DNA from: Lunularia cruciata
Taxonomy: Eukaryota; Streptophyta; Marchantiopsida; Lunulariales; Lunulariaceae
Direction: 5' to 3'
Assembly (NCBI GenBank): GCA_948567375.1
Contig: OX419760.1
Location: 16,740,001-16,804,000, forward strand
DNA: 64,000 bases
In this document: positions 43,500-55,539 of the stretch, in pieces
Numbering within the stretch: the first letter of the stretch is position 1
How the letters are laid out: each line of letters starts with the position of its first letter
The notes under the pieces: model-generated
The model's database searches: none
The model's input: only the letters and a program-made list of their open reading frames with translations
What the model was told of the DNA's origin: nothing
Translations under genes and position numbers: made by a program

Positions 43500-44560
43500 T
43501 GATTATGTGACCAATGACAAATTTCCTAAACCCAAATGCTCATCCTTGTTATGGCACCTCCAAAAAGTCTCCTTCATTAGAAAAATCAAGTTTGAAGGAT
43601 TGGAGGAGTTTAGGATGATGCAATGGTTCTCCAAAGAACCCTTGCAAATCTTGGACAATTTGCTAAAATCATCTAAGAAATATTGCTCCTTCAAAATCCT
43701 TAATACAAGTTCTCCTTCTTCCATTTCATTTTCCTCCATCAACACATGATGTACAATTTTTACATAGTCTCCTTTGTCTCTCCTTAATTCTTCCACTCTA
43801 CTAAACAACACAACCATCTTGTATGACACACACAAAACTTGTACAAAAGAGCTTCTCTTTATCCTTGTAAAATGAGAATCCATTGTAATTAGTGCCAGCA
43901 CATTCCCAATTTGTAATAGCACCTCCTAAAAATCCCCTTCATTAGCAAAATCAACAAATTCTTGATTAGTGTGTGTTGTAGTTGTTGCACAATTATTTGA
44001 TCTAGAATGACTCCCTTCCTCTTTGATCTTACTTCACCTTAAATTTCACTTGATGGCATTTATGGGTAGGTTTGGAATGAAGGCATTTAGCATATCCGTC
44101 CTCAATGCCCACTACTTTTCCTTGATAAACTTCTATAGTCTATATTTTGGGCAATCAAGGACCTTCAACCACACACCGCTTTCTCTTGATAATAGCAATG
44201 ATCATGGAACTCCCTCTTGGCAATGCCAAGTACTTTCCTAGTGTAAATTCCACCTTCCCATTCAAGATCTAATCTTTTAGAATCTTCCTCAAATCAGTCA
44301 TAACTTTAAAATCAAAAATTAGAGTTTGTAAGCGGGTAATTTACCTCTTTGGTGTTTCCCACCCCTACCAATGTATTGAGCTTTTCTGTGAGCTATCCCT
44401 TCATCCATGAATGTATCCTTCCTAGTAGTTTGTTTTTATTTAACTTCAAGCTCTTGTGTAGGCCTCCACTTATTTTCAAGCTTTGGTGTAGGCCTCCTTC
44501 CAAATCATGTTTGTCTCTTTGATGGTCTTGCTTCATCACTCTCATCCCTTTCTCTCTTCT
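43500..44560 (-). other. Decayed pol DNA of D, no domain assigned
   Basis: Position puts the N-terminal part of the reverse transcriptase and the protease of D here. The longest minus-strand frame (about 43503-43922) contains EENEMEEGELVLRILKEQ and SNPSNLIFLMKETFW, which I cannot place in a family. Confidence 0.4.
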
Positions 44561-44563
44561 TTT

Positions 44564-45925
44564 CTACCAACATATCATACTTTTTTTGGCTATGTAAATG
44601 TGAACATACATTGAGTCTATAGGATCATCCCAACCTATAGATAGTTTGATGGTATTTCCTATCCTTTTTTGAACATCTTGGGATACCTCTTGCTTATAGA
44701 AAGAGCTCAAAACTTGTGACCAAAGAGAATCATGTAGCTTCTCCTCATCCACAACTTGTATTTGAGAATTCATGGCTTCTACCAATGACACCACATGAGA
44801 AGACATAGTATCATCCTCTGATTTTTTCATCCCTCTTTTCCCAATATTTGTCTTCAATTGTTCACCATTTTCTTTCAAATGGATCAGTTTATCTTTGAAG
44901 AAGACAACTCCTTTCTACAAAGATTCCTTGAATTCTCTACATTGACCTTTATGATGGATTGGACTATCACATCACATACATAGTAATTGCACACTCGACC
45001 ATCCTTCCAACTCCTTGCAGTTTATGTATTATCTTATTACCAGCTTGCTTATTGTAGACTCAATCTCCAACATTTGAACCTTTAGATCCTTAAACATGCT
45101 CACAAGATCCTCCACTAACACATCACTTGCCTTAGGAACAATTTGCACCACCAGGGCAACCTTTCCATTCTTATCTACTCTTCTAAGAACCGTTATCTGC
45201 AATAATAGATATATGTATGATTGATAAGAGCTGATCCTTCCGCATCTGTCTTTTCCATCATAGTGCCACAACATCCTCAAAATCCGTCCAATTGGTTGCT
45301 AGGCCTCTTTCTTCAGCCTTGTTCTCTAAGAGAACTTCTGATTTCTCATGTAACATAAGCTCTACCGCTTACAAGAAGAACTATATCTTCTATGCATCCA
45401 AACTAAGTTTCTCAAGCCTAGAAAGTTGTTTCAACTTCCTCTCAATCTCTCTCAAAAGTTATTTTGCAATAAGATGCTTATTTGGTCTCCCAATCCATTC
45501 CAAAAAAGACCTTATTATCACTCTATCAGAATTGTCCATAAAGAACTCATCCTTTAGTGCACATACAAAAGATGGTCATTTTCCATGACTTGTTATGTAT
45601 ACCTATTGATTGCATCTCTAAGTTCAGTTATGCAAGCAAGTACAAATGTGGAGACCCTATCCACATCAAAAACCTTGTACACATCCATCTACAACTCCAA
45701 AAATCTCATAAACTTCAAATATTTTCCCCCATCAAATTGACCATTCTTATTGACCACGACTTGCAACTCTTGTTCTTGTAAAGACTCTCACCTCTCATCA
45801 GCTTGTTGTTGATGCATGTTTGCCATAAATAATTGAAACATCTTCATCACATTTGGACCTAGCTCTCTCTAGGACAATGTTCTTCTCCTTGTTCTCTCAT
45901 TTCACTTAATCTTCCAATGGATGAA
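44564..45925 (-). pseudogene. D gag region with CDS-type zinc knuckle
   Basis: Near 44900-45000 the minus strand encodes CDSPIHHKGQCREFKES and then VVFFKDKLIHLKENGE and TNIGKRGMKK. This knuckle followed by a FKDGKIH / L-TN-GKGGMKK block is a recognisable signature of one gypsy gag line. Upstream lie VEDLVSMFKDLKVQMLEIES (about 45040-45130) and an N-terminal ELGPNVMKMFQLFMANMHQQ stretch (about 45815-45880). Heavily decayed. Confidence 0.65.
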
Positions 45926-45929
45926 ACTA

Positions 45930-46610
45930 ACAACTAAATCTCCACACCAAATTTCATGTCATGTTCACCAAAGCTATTGTGGAGCTTAGTTCCCAACTAC
46001 TAGAAGATTGGTATCCTTGGTAAATAGATTCAAGGTTGTTTGGATTTCTAATTGGGTCCAAGTATTTTTCAACACTCATTAGTCTAAACAAAATATTTGA
46101 AAAAACACTTGAATACCCATAACTTGCAAATTTATTATACTTGGGATAAACTCAAAGAATTTACAAATTATGGTGCTCATCACTTCTATATGAAAGTTAT
46201 TGTGAACTTCTATAGATCTTAATGATCTTAAATCCCATTTCTACAATCAATTCTCTCTACCTTCAATCTCCTTTAATTCTTATACCCTTCTTAATCCATA
46301 GTGTCCAATCCAAGAATCTTAATCACCATCATTAGAGCCTCCTTCAATATAAAATTCCTTTATACTCCAATAATCATCACGTATCATTCTTCTATAACAA
46401 CTGAATTGCTTGGAAATTGCTCCTAGAGAAAAATTAAGAACCACCAGAAACCCCTAAATGCAAATTGCACCACTTAAATAAGGATCCCAAGAACTAACAC
46501 ATGTGGCCATGTAACCACAAAGTGACATGCAAGAAGACACAGAAGTATGGAAAACCCACAAAATGGAAAGTTTAGGAAAATATAAGTATATGAAAACCAA
46601 AGTTTGAGAA
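45930..46610. other. Unassigned A/T-rich DNA, probably 5' leader or flank of D
   Basis: I see no open frame of note, no LTR end and no RNA gene in these 680 bases. Confidence 0.5.
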
Positions 46611-47990
46611 ATGCAAAACTTGAAATAGTTGTAACTTCCTCTATAGAACTTTGTTCTCATTGAACTTGATGTTTATAGAAAGCCCTTGAGAATACTATTC
46701 TTGAGATAAAGCAAGCCTTTTTTGGACCAATATTCATGGAGGAATTGGCCCAAACATGAATTGCAAGATTTCTATAGGATTTGCCTATGGGAATGCCCTG
46801 CGGGATTTGACCTATGAGAACTAAGTCAAGGAGAACAAGGACATTCAACTTGTCATAAATTCTTTTCTAAACCTCAGTTTGCCATGACCTTGGTGTAATG
46901 AAAAATCCTTGAGAATATGATTCCAATGCAATAAAGCACTTCTTGTTTGAACAAATATTATTGGGGAAATCAACCCCAATGTGAATTGTAGGATGCCTTA
47001 TGGGATTTGACATACAAGATTCTCCTTGAAGGAATCAAGGCCAAGAGAACAAGTACATCCAACTTCTCAGAATGTCTTCTCTAGATCTTTGTTTGCCTAA
47101 ATCTTGGTGTTTATGGAAAGCACTTTGAGAAGACAGATCCAATTAGATGAAGCTTTGTTTGGACCAATATTCTTAGAGAAATAAGCCCCGATGTGAATTG
47201 TGGGATGCTGTTTGAGATTTGTTGTGGGATTGCCTATGGAAATGCCATGCATGATTGCTTGGGGCATTCACACTATGGGATGTCCTATGAGATTTCACAT
47301 TCATGATTCTCTCAATAGGAATCAAGTATGAGAGAATATGAACATTCAACTTGTCATAAATTCTTTTCTAGACTTTTGTTTGCCATGATTTTTGTATCGA
47401 TGGAAAGCCTTTGAGAAGAAAATTCCAATGAGATAGAGTGTGCACTATTTGAACCAATATTTTTGGAGAAATCTGCCCTAATGTGAATGTATGATGCCAT
47501 ATGGGATTTTCTTGCAAGAATGCACTATGAGATTGCTTACGGCATTCACATTATGTGATGTTGTGTAGGATTTCACTTGTGGGATTCAAATCCAAGAGAA
47601 AAAGGACATTCAACTTGTCATAACTTCTTCTCTTGACGTTTTTTTCCTTGATTTTGTTGTCAATGGAAAGCCCTTGAGAAGACAATTCCAACAAGATGAA
47701 GAAGTCCCTATTTGGACTAATATTCCTAAAGAAATCAGCCTAACATTAATTGTAGGATGCCTTTTGGGATTTGTTGCAAGGTTGCATATGAGAATGCCTT
47801 GTGGGATTTGACCAATGGGATTCTACTTGCAGTTATCAAGTTTAGCAGAACAAGGATATTCAAGTTGTTATTATTTCTTCTATAAACCTCCATTTGTCAT
47901 GATTTTGGTGTCTATGGAAAGCCCTTGAGAAGACAACTCCAACAAGTTAAATACTCTTTGTTTGGGAAATTATTTACAAAGAAATCAGCC
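46610..47990. repeat. Degenerate tandem array, about six copies, unit roughly 220-280 bp
   Basis: An AACTTGTCATAAATTCTTTT-type block followed by TTTGCCATGA, TGGAAAGCCCTTGAGAAGA, GGACCAATATTC and ATGTGAATTGTAGGATGCC recurs with starts near 46623, 46848, 47067, 47347, 47613 and 47857. Copies are diverged and vary in length, partly through GGGATTTG/GGGATTGC sub-repeats. No coding potential is conserved among units. Confidence 0.8.
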
Positions 47991-48110
47991 CCATAGTAAG
48001 GCTGTTGTAAGCCTATAATTTGGCCCATAGTAGATCAGCTCATAGTAAGCCGGCAATGAGCCCATAACTTAACTTGTAGTAGATCTTAATAATATCCACA
48101 TTTAAGAAAT
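47990..48110. repeat. Short imperfect repeats after the array
   Basis: CCCATAGTAAG, CCCATAGTAGATC, CTCATAGTAAGCC and GAGCCCATAAC occur in tandem over about 100 bp. Confidence 0.5.
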
Positions 48111-48169
48111 TGATAGAAACTATATTGAAACATATTGGAAATTTAGTTTTTTAGTGAGTAAATAGTCCA

Positions 48170-49960
48170 CTTCATGACAATGAAAGAAGAGAAGGTGAAA
48201 TACCCTTGCCACTTCCACAATCTAGTGTATTTTATTGGGTATCTGGACCTACCTAAGGAAATAACAAAATACCACAAGGGAGACAAGTTGTATGCTCATG
48301 AAAAGTAATTCATATCTATTAAAAGAGTCCTCCAATACAATGATGCCTCATAAGAAGGTGCTAGTAGTGTGACCTAAGATCCAAGTCTTCAAAAAATGAA
48401 AGTGAACTGTCCAATTGATTGACAAGTTGTCTAGAAAAAGTGGAAGTATAGAAGTCCCTAGAGACAAAAAAAATGATGACATAATGGTAAAGCTGGTCAA
48501 TCTGCATCACAAATTGCATTTGATTGGGGAATGATTGCTTCAAAACATAACAAAAGATCAAGAAATGATAATTCTTTCATTAGGATTTTGTCACTTGGGA
48601 TGGATGACAAGGTGAACATATGGAGCAAGATTATGAAGTATAGTTGTTTCAAACAACAACAAGAAACAAGGACAAGGTAAGATCTATAGAAAAGCTCCCT
48701 ATCTTCCACTTGAAAATGACACCAAAGAAAGTAGCCCCTATCATGAACATCATCCTTGGTGTTCTTGATAACAAATCCAAGTTGTCAAGGAGGAAGTTGG
48801 ATGACAAGATCCATACAAAGGAAGCATATCAATGAAGAACATGTTTTGAATAAAGAATCACTTACAAAAGAAGAGGTCCTTAAAATTAACAAGGATTCCA
48901 GAAGAGTGCACCAACAAGACAAGAGGGGAAGTCCAACATCATCCAATGATGTGGTCATCACTCTCAAATAGGAAAGAATGGACAGACCAAATCAATCTAT
49001 GAGCCCATGGCTAGGCTAGCAAATGATGAATAGACAAAGAAGGAGAGCACTATTAAAAAGATCTTAGGCTGTCTTAAACATAAAGGCAATCCACTTTCTT
49101 GGCTGATGACAATCTATACGGTGGCACTAATCATGAAGACCTTAGAAGAAATCCTGCCATTCTATAAGGAACTTTAACCTTAAAAAAAGGACCTTGATAT
49201 ACTTTTATAACATCTCCACCAATTGGCTCACTCTAGAGCATAGAAGACCCTAATTTGTAAAGAGCTTGAATAAGATCAAAGAAAAGCTTGAGACCATAGA
49301 AATGGCATCTCAAGAGAAGAATTGAGTGCTAAAGAAGTACCAAAAGGACAAAATGGCTTGATGGGAAAAGAATGAGGTATTCTTGTAGAAGATAAAGACA
49401 AATATTGACAATCTCAACAATAAGGTATCCCAACAACAAGTAAGACATCTTGACCAAATATGAGCACAAGACAAGGAAGTGTCAATACTATGAGTAGAGG
49501 TGGAGGAGGCCAATGCCAAGACATCTACTATAGAATCCTACTACAAGAATCTTAAGAGGATTTTAGACCTTTGTATCCAAGAACTCACTACAAGTCTAAA
49601 GTGACAACAAAAGAAAGAAGATGAGCTAAAGGCAAGGGTTTGTGACAAAGTGATGGCAAAGCTTCAAAGTGAATAAACAAACTTGGGGAATAAATAGACA
49701 AGGTAACTTGCAATAATCGGGAATACAACAACTCAACTCTTGATCCAATTGGAATAAATAGCCAATGAAAACCCCAATGTACAAAGACAAAGGACTTCAA
49801 GACACAAATCAATGCATTGGAGAGGAAGGTCTGTATGAACAAACAACTAAAGGCAATGTTCATGAAGCTATAAGACCATACTAACTCCAAGTTCCATGGG
49901 ACATAGACTAGCTTTACATGAGAAGTTGCCACTTATAAAAAGAAGTGTGACAACCTAATA
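48170..49960 (+). pseudogene. Decayed coding-like stretch, unrecognised
   Basis: The plus strand holds many short frames that read as the remains of a charged, probably coiled-coil protein: KVKYPCHFHNLVYFIGYLDL (about 48190-48250), LSRKSGSIEVPRDKKND (about 48430-48480), QKDKMAWWEKNEV (about 49340), and EVEEANAKTSTIESYYKNLK with DLCIQELTTSLK (about 49500-49600). Frames change often, so it is a dead gene or mobile-element product. I recognise no family. An old element gag or accessory frame is possible. Confidence 0.4.
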
Positions 49961-49992
49961 TTGATGTAGTAATATTATAATTGGTAAGAATA

Positions 49993-50740
49993 TGTAATAC
50001 TTCAAGGACAAGAGAAGAGAGAAAACACAGATTACACACTCAAACATTTGATGCCCCAAAGGAGCACCTTCTCTTGACTATATAGACAAAGAGGATCTCC
50101 TCCAAGGAAGCTCCACATAGGATTAGGCACACAAATAGGTGACATGTCAGAAAGCTCCACCCTTGGATTACTTACTTGGATGGGTGACATGTTTGGTCTA
50201 GGTCCTATCTGGTCGGTCAAACAAGCTTTGACCAGAGGGAATCTTTTTAGGAATCTTCTTGTAGGAATCTCAGAATCACATTAGTAAGGTACCATGGGAA
50301 AGCTCTCAACAAGAAAGAGCAGGGGGGGAGGGAAGGCCAGCCTTTCCTCCATTGTGGGGGGGGGGGGAGAAATTTGCACATTTTTGATGCCTAATTCATC
50401 CGTTTAGGCCTCCAAAATTACCTTGAAAGATTTCAAGTATATTTTGGTTCCTACTCTATTAGTAGAAGTCCCCTTTTGGTGATATCTCTTTCTAATCTGT
50501 TTAGTCCATCATGTCTAACATCCTTCTAGATGTTACCAAGTCAATTCTTATCTTTAAATCATATGTCTAGCCATTGGTTCTAAGGTTCTCAAGTCTATTT
50601 TGGTTTCTGCCCTATTAGTAGAAGTACTCTTTTGGTGATACTTCTATTTGATCTATTTTTACCATCGTGTATAACATCATTCTAGATGTGACCAAACCAA
50701 ATTTCACATCTAGATCATATGGCTAGCTCTTGGTATTACA
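49993..50740 (-). repeat. E 3' LTR
   Basis: The 748-bp LTR has TGTAATAC and GTATTACA inverted termini. It is followed by GACCTCCCTCCTTTTT, whose reverse complement AAAAAGGAGGGAGGTC is the polypurine tract. A G12 run lies at 50356-50367 and a G7 run at 50322-50328. Confidence 0.85.
50433..50740. repeat. Tandem duplication of about 156 bp in the E LTR
   Basis: TCAAGTATATTTTGGTTCC at 50433 and TCAAGTCTATTTTGGTTTC at 50589 start two diverged copies, each containing CTATTAGTAGAAGT, TTTTGGTGATA and TTCTAGATGT blocks. Confidence 0.85.
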
Positions 50741-50754
50741 GACCTCCCTCCTTT

Positions 50755-51470
50755 TTAAGACGCAACGTCCTCGTTGTGCAATTGTTGCTCAAATGCTTGC
50801 ACCAACATCAGTGCATGTTTCAAATTGGCAGTGTGCTCCTTGGTTGCTTCATAGAGGGGATAACCTTTCCATTGTTCTAGATAGTCCACCCGTGGATGGC
50901 GAGTACCACGCATGCATATTTGGAGAATCTGCTCCACTTCATATTCCTCTGTGCCATCAATGAGTGTTGGACAAGGTCAAATCTCTTGTGTGGAATGACC
51001 TTGGCCTGATTGGGGAGCATATCTGCATAGTAGGGAGACATGGAACATTGGATGGATCTTCATGTGTGGTGGTAGCTCAAGGTGAGAAGCCATAGCGCTG
51101 ACGTGACGAAGAATCAAGAAAGGCCCAATAAAATTAGGTCTGAACTTACGAGGTCCAACTAATGTGAGGTTGGTTGTTGATAGCCACACTTGATCCCCAA
51201 CATTGAACTCCATGTGCCTATGGTGTGCATCAACATATTGCTTCTGTTGATTTTGCACAATTTGTAATTTGTGTTTGGCGCTCTCCACACTTTGTTGGAT
51301 TCTAGAAAAGAATGTGTTGATCGCATTGACCTTGGTAACCATTGGATAGATCTTCATTAAGCTAGAAGGTGTGAAGGAATTCTCACCATACATGAGGAAG
51401 AATAGAGTGACCAAGGTGGATGCATTCACTAAATTGTTGTAAGCAAATTCCACCAACGTGAGTAGGGTGT
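50755..51470 (-). pseudogene. E integrase C-terminal half and chromodomain
   Basis: The integrase part reads EFAYNNLVNASTLVTLFFLM, QNQQKQYVDAHHRHMEFNVG, DQVWLSTTNL and RKFRPNFIGPFLILRHVS. The chromodomain follows with ILQICMRGTRHPRVDYLEQW and KGYPLYEAT at about 50830-50930, then a HALMLVQAFEQQ helix. Chromodomain, then polypurine tract, then LTR is the standard chromovirus order. Confidence 0.85.
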
Positions 51471-51472
51471 TC

Positions 51473-52164
51473 TATAACACCCATTTGTGCATATGTGTGG
51501 TGTTGTGATATTTAGCTTGGTATTACAAGTACTTAGGAGATATTATTTATATAGAGATAAATGATGGTTCTATATAAGTCATGGTTAGTTAAAGGTAGTC
51601 ATAGCTAAGATAGAGGGGACCTTACTTTAGAGGAAGTAGAAAAGATGAGCACCACTATTTTGGATTTTAGTGTGTTGACTTGGTATTATTCCTAGGTGTT
51701 TGGCTTTGAGGAAAGAGTTGAGAACTCTTGGGCCCGCAAGCCTTTTTGTTTTGGATTCTTCTTTAGTCCAAGGATAGCCCATGTGAAGGAATCCTTGACT
51801 TAGTGGTTGGGTCAAGATAAGACCACATGCTTAGGGGAATATACCCATGTGAATGGATATTCCTTTCTACTTTTTGACTTTACTTGACTTTTAGTCTAGT
51901 AACTTGAGTTACTATGGTAATTAGTAACTTTGGTGTGTAACTATTTCACAAGTATATAAACAAGGGGCGAGGAAGTACTCATCATCCTTTCATTTGCAAC
52001 TATCTCTCTCTCATTGAGTTCTCTAGTGAGCAATGTCTTGAGTCTTGGAGTGTAAGCCTTGGAGAAGTATGATGGAGTTTGGGTTTTTTTCCTTCTTAGT
52101 CCATGGTGCGCTACCATAATAGCTATCAGAGGTTCATCCTAAGTGAGAGACAGGCCGGCTCACA
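51473..52164 (+). repeat. G4 5' LTR
   Basis: A 692-bp copy from TATAACACCCATTTGTGC to GGCCGGCTCACA. The TATA box TATATAAA is at 51953-51960. Confidence 0.92.
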
Positions 52165-52186
52165 TTTTTGGTTCTGTTGTCGGGAC
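52165..52186 (+). other. G4 primer-binding site
   Basis: TTTTTGGTTCTGTTGTCGGG follows the LTR, matching G2 and G3. Confidence 0.65.
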
Positions 52187-52205
52187 CTCCCTAGAAAGCA
52201 AGATA

Positions 52206-52700
52206 ATGTTCCGTGTTCAATTCTACATTAGGTAGAAGGAGGCTATGAGAGCTCACTTGGAGAGAACATTAGGAGAGGAGAGGGCTGAATTTATGTTAGA
52301 GAACCAAGATCCATTTGTATACCTTGTTGTTCATTATGATGTCTTTGAAGTGATTTTGTACATCTTGTACACATGAGAGGATTTGGAGAGATTGTGTGAG
52401 GTGGATTGCAGATTTTGGGGATTAAGGTGATTTTGGGCAAAATCTCAAGTTTGAGATTTGAACTTGAAATTTCTACAAATCAGAGCTTAGGTTATCTTTC
52501 AGTTAGCACACTTGGAATTATTGTGAGAGTTATTATGCACATTGGGCTAGAATTTTTGAAAGTTGATAGGGTAAACTATTCCCGCAACTGCATGCTATCT
52601 GGAAAATTGTACAGAATCTGCCATTTCTTTAATTTTCAATGGATTGTTGTGAAACTTTTCAAAACAATTCAGTACGTTATATCCTACCTGCTGATATAAA
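52206..52700 (+). other. G4 conserved leader
   Basis: The short conserved peptide (FRVQFYIR, RAHLERTLGEERAEFMLENQ) and the MQILGIKVILGKISSLRF stretch match G2 and G3. They may be upstream frames or conserved RNA. Confidence 0.5.
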
Positions 52701-53039
52701 AATTTGAGAGAGATCATTCTTGAGCAAGGAGTAATGAGTTTTTGAAGTGAGGGGGGTGGTTTGCAGACCTAATCTGAAATATGTGTGCTGAATAGAAAGG
52801 TGTCTAGGCCAAATGACTTAATGAAAAGATCTGAAATTTTTCAAGGAGGGACACCCTGGAGTTTTCATTACATGTGAAATTTTTTTGAGGACTGTCACAT
52901 ACAAGTTGAGAGGTCTGAGTGAAATTGTGAGGAAGGGTCAATTTTGTAGAGTGGAGATCTCATGCATGAGGAGTTTGAGAGCAACAAAAAGTATGTTTGA
53001 GTGTTTAGATTCATCTTGGGAACATGGAGGGTCACCAAG

Positions 53040-53489
53040 AGTGGAAATTGAGACTATGCAAGGTTCCCCAAGGGTTTGAGGTGATTTTAGGGGTGGATTT
53101 GAGGAAAAGAGAGTTTACAATAGAATTTGAAGAGGATCCAAAAACCTACACCACTTGGAGGAAAGAGGGAGTCTAAGTGCTTTCTATGTAGAAAGAAGGG
53201 ACATAAGGCAAGTTCATGTCCGTTGACCTTTGAGAGCAAGAGATTGAGGGGAAGGAGAGGCTTACTTGACTTGGGTTTGTATGTTAGACCTTCTTCACCA
53301 AGATTGGGAGGGAGAAGATCTAAGACCAAGGAGTTGTGTGAGGTTTGTGGAGTTGAAGGACTTCCAAAAGGACATGAGTGTAGTGGAGTAAAATCACTTT
53401 TGGAGACTTTGGTGAAGGATCTTGGAGAGAGTCTTAGTAAAGCTACAGAAATACTACCACCTTCATCAGCTAGTTCTCAAGATTATTGA
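53040..53489 (+). pseudogene. G4 upstream leader reading frame with CCHC knuckle
   Basis: This carries CFLCRKKGHKASSC (about 53178-53220) and CEVCGVEGLPKGHEC (about 53337-53382), a KSLLETLVKDLGES helix and a Ser/Thr-rich end SSASSQDY. Same frame as in G2 and G3. Confidence 0.7.
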
Positions 53490-53725
53490 TGGAGATAATC
53501 TTTTATCTTATGGATAAACTATCCATGAGGGTTTGATTAATATGCACTCTAGGATTTGATGTTGCTATAGAAATCTTGGAGCAACACAAGCCTTTTGTGT
53601 TCCCTAGGGTGGATTAATCTCAAATGGTGTTAGTCATGTACATACTCTATTAGTTGTGGAGTGAGAGAAAAGAAAAGAAAAGAAACGGAAAAAATTGAGA
53701 GAAAGAAAGATAGTGAGAGGTTAAG

Positions 53726-55140
53726 ATGGGGAAACTTCCGGTTTTCTTTGGCAAGGATGGAGAAAATGTGGAGGCCTTTGTGAAAGACTTCAAGAGAGCT
53801 TGCATAGGAAACAATGAGAGGAGGAAGAATGAGTGGGTCTCATTATTACCAGATTTTTTTGAGGATGCAATACTTACATGGTATGAGTCAGAATACCAAA
53901 AGAGAGAGAGGAGAGATGGGGAAGAGGAGTCTTGGGAGACTCTAACTTCAGCACTCATTGAGAACTTTCTTCTTGATGAGAGTTATGAGAGATTGATGAG
54001 TGAGGTTACATTTCTCAAGCAAGGAGATGGAGAGAAAGTGAGAGTCTATGTGGAAAGAGTGGAAAAGTTAGAGTCCAGATTTCACATATTGTTGAGGAAG
54101 GGTGGAGATGATGTGGAGACTACTATGATTGGCATAGGGGCCATGCTCACCAAGAATTTTGTGGGAAGGTTGAGACCACAAATTAGAAGCAAGGTGAAAT
54201 ATGAGAAACCTTCTTCCAAGGTTGAAGCTATCAAGATTGCAATTTGTGTGGAGGAGAGTTTGGAACGGGATGAGAGTGATTTGGTGGTGAGGAGGTTGTG
54301 CATCCTCCTCAAGGCTACAAGTATGGTGGACCTTCTAATACTTTGGTGGCAAGGGTTGCACCTCAAGTAGTAGTTGCTCCAGTTCTTGCACCTCTACCAA
54401 AAGATCCACTTCAAACCATCACAGAACAACTTGCAGATCTTAAGATCAATGTGGTGCAACTATGGGAGAAGAGAGAGGTGGATCAGAATGTAGGGAGAGG
54501 GCCTAGGAGTTATGGAAACTATCCATATAGAGCAGGCCAACCAGCCAACAATTTCAATGATAGAAATTGTTTTGGTTGTGGAGGAAGAGGCCATATACAA
54601 AGGAATTGCCCAAATTCCACTTACCATGGAGGAAAGGGTTATGAGGGAGCCAATGGAGGGAAAGAGGGAGGTAGTGAAACCCAAGTGGCTCCTAATTCAA
54701 ACAAAGGTAAGGGGATAGCATCCATAGATGTGGTTGAGAGCAAGTATGAGAAGGGAGAGTGCTCAAACTCCAAGGGTCTTAATTTGGAGCTTTTGGCACA
54801 AGAGAAGAAGAGAGCTTGTTTTGTAGAGGATGTTCACTCTTCTCAAGGATTTACTCTTAGAAAGTATACTCCTATGTCTACTAGGAGCACTTGCACCTCA
54901 ACACCATCAACAACAAAGAATCCAAGGAAGAAGTTGGAGATGGAGGACTTCTTGATCTCAAAGCAACAATGGAACTACAATGTGTGGGAGGATGTTGGTA
55001 GTCACAAGGCTAACATCACTGTGGGCCAATTGATTGCTTTGAACCCTACCATGAGAAAGGAGCTTAGAGGTGGTTTGAGTTCTACAAGGAGCAAGAGGAA
55101 GAAGAAAGCAAAAGCTCCAGTATCAATGGGAGTGGTGGAT
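53726..55140 (+). pseudogene. G4 gag region
   Basis: MGKLPVFFGKDGENVEAFVK opens the frame, and the capsid-like core (ILTWYESEYQKRERRDGEEE, VTFLKQGDGEKVRVYVERVE, TKNFVGRLRPQIRSKV) is followed by QLADLKINVVQLWEKREVDQ, a zinc knuckle CFGCGGRGHIQRNC (C-X2-C-X4-H-X4-C, about 54568-54610) and a KKLEMEDFLISKQQWNY block. It is the cleanest Gag of the family here. Confidence 0.9.
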
Positions 55141-55179
55141 TCCAAGCCAGCACAATGGGAGGCTTGTGAATATGCCTCC

Positions 55180-55530
55180 AAGATTGATGTGAGAGTGAAT
55201 GGTCACAACATCAAGGATGCATTGGTTGATGGATGATCAACAATAAATGCTATGTCAAAAAGGTTGATGAAGAAGTTAGGTATGATACCCTCAAGACCTT
55301 CAATATTTGTGGTGAGCATGGCAAACAAGCAACAAGTTTGACCAGTAGGGGTGATGGATAAGGTGGTAGTTTCAATTATGGGAGTTCAAAATCTCATGAC
55401 TTTCCAAGTCTTGAAGGATTCAAGCTATGAATGACTTCTTGGGAGGCCATGCTTGAGAGCAGCATGCACAACTGATTGATGACACAAAGGGTACTTGAGG
55501 ATTGGGCCATCAAACCATAGAGTCACAATT
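55180..55530 (+). pseudogene. G4 protease region
   Basis: IDVRVNGHNIKDALVDG begins the domain, followed by MKKLGMIPSRPS-like and LMTFQVLKDSSY-like sequence, as in G2 and G3. Confidence 0.78.
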
Positions 55531-55539
55531 CCTGTGAAA

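Larger units (their letters stand above)
33750..45930 (-). mobile_element. D: old, divergent Ty3/gypsy relic interrupted by G3
   Basis: Pieces of a gypsy polyprotein on the minus strand flank G3: an RNase H region at about 34251-35040, a short IN-linker-like stretch at about 33755-33800 (PYQEEWLAIEKYL), a reverse-transcriptase thumb at 43282-43480, and gag with a knuckle at about 44564-45925. The linker-like stretch is cut at 33749 by G1, so D probably also lies to the left of the window and may be the host of the entire left nest. No LTR was identified. It is very broken, with too many breaks to count. The motifs resemble a gypsy line with a CDS-HH zinc knuckle rather than the G, M or C families. 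Confidence 0.65.
49993..51472 (-). mobile_element. E: chromovirus relic, 3' end only, cut by G4
   Basis: The element has its 3' LTR at 49993-50740, a polypurine tract, a chromodomain and the C-terminal half of integrase up to 51472, where G4 has inserted. The rest should lie beyond the right edge. The integrase and chromodomain sequence differs strongly from C1 and C2, so it is a separate chromovirus family. The visible part has few breaks. Confidence 0.85.

Noticed and set aside
45292-45781. Plus-strand frames of 74-98 codons in the D gag area
   Set aside because: They are antisense to minus-strand gag remains and have no recognisable domain.
46610-47990. CRISPR-like array
   Set aside because: Units are long, diverged and irregular, without short identical repeats and unique spacers, and the context is a plant genome.
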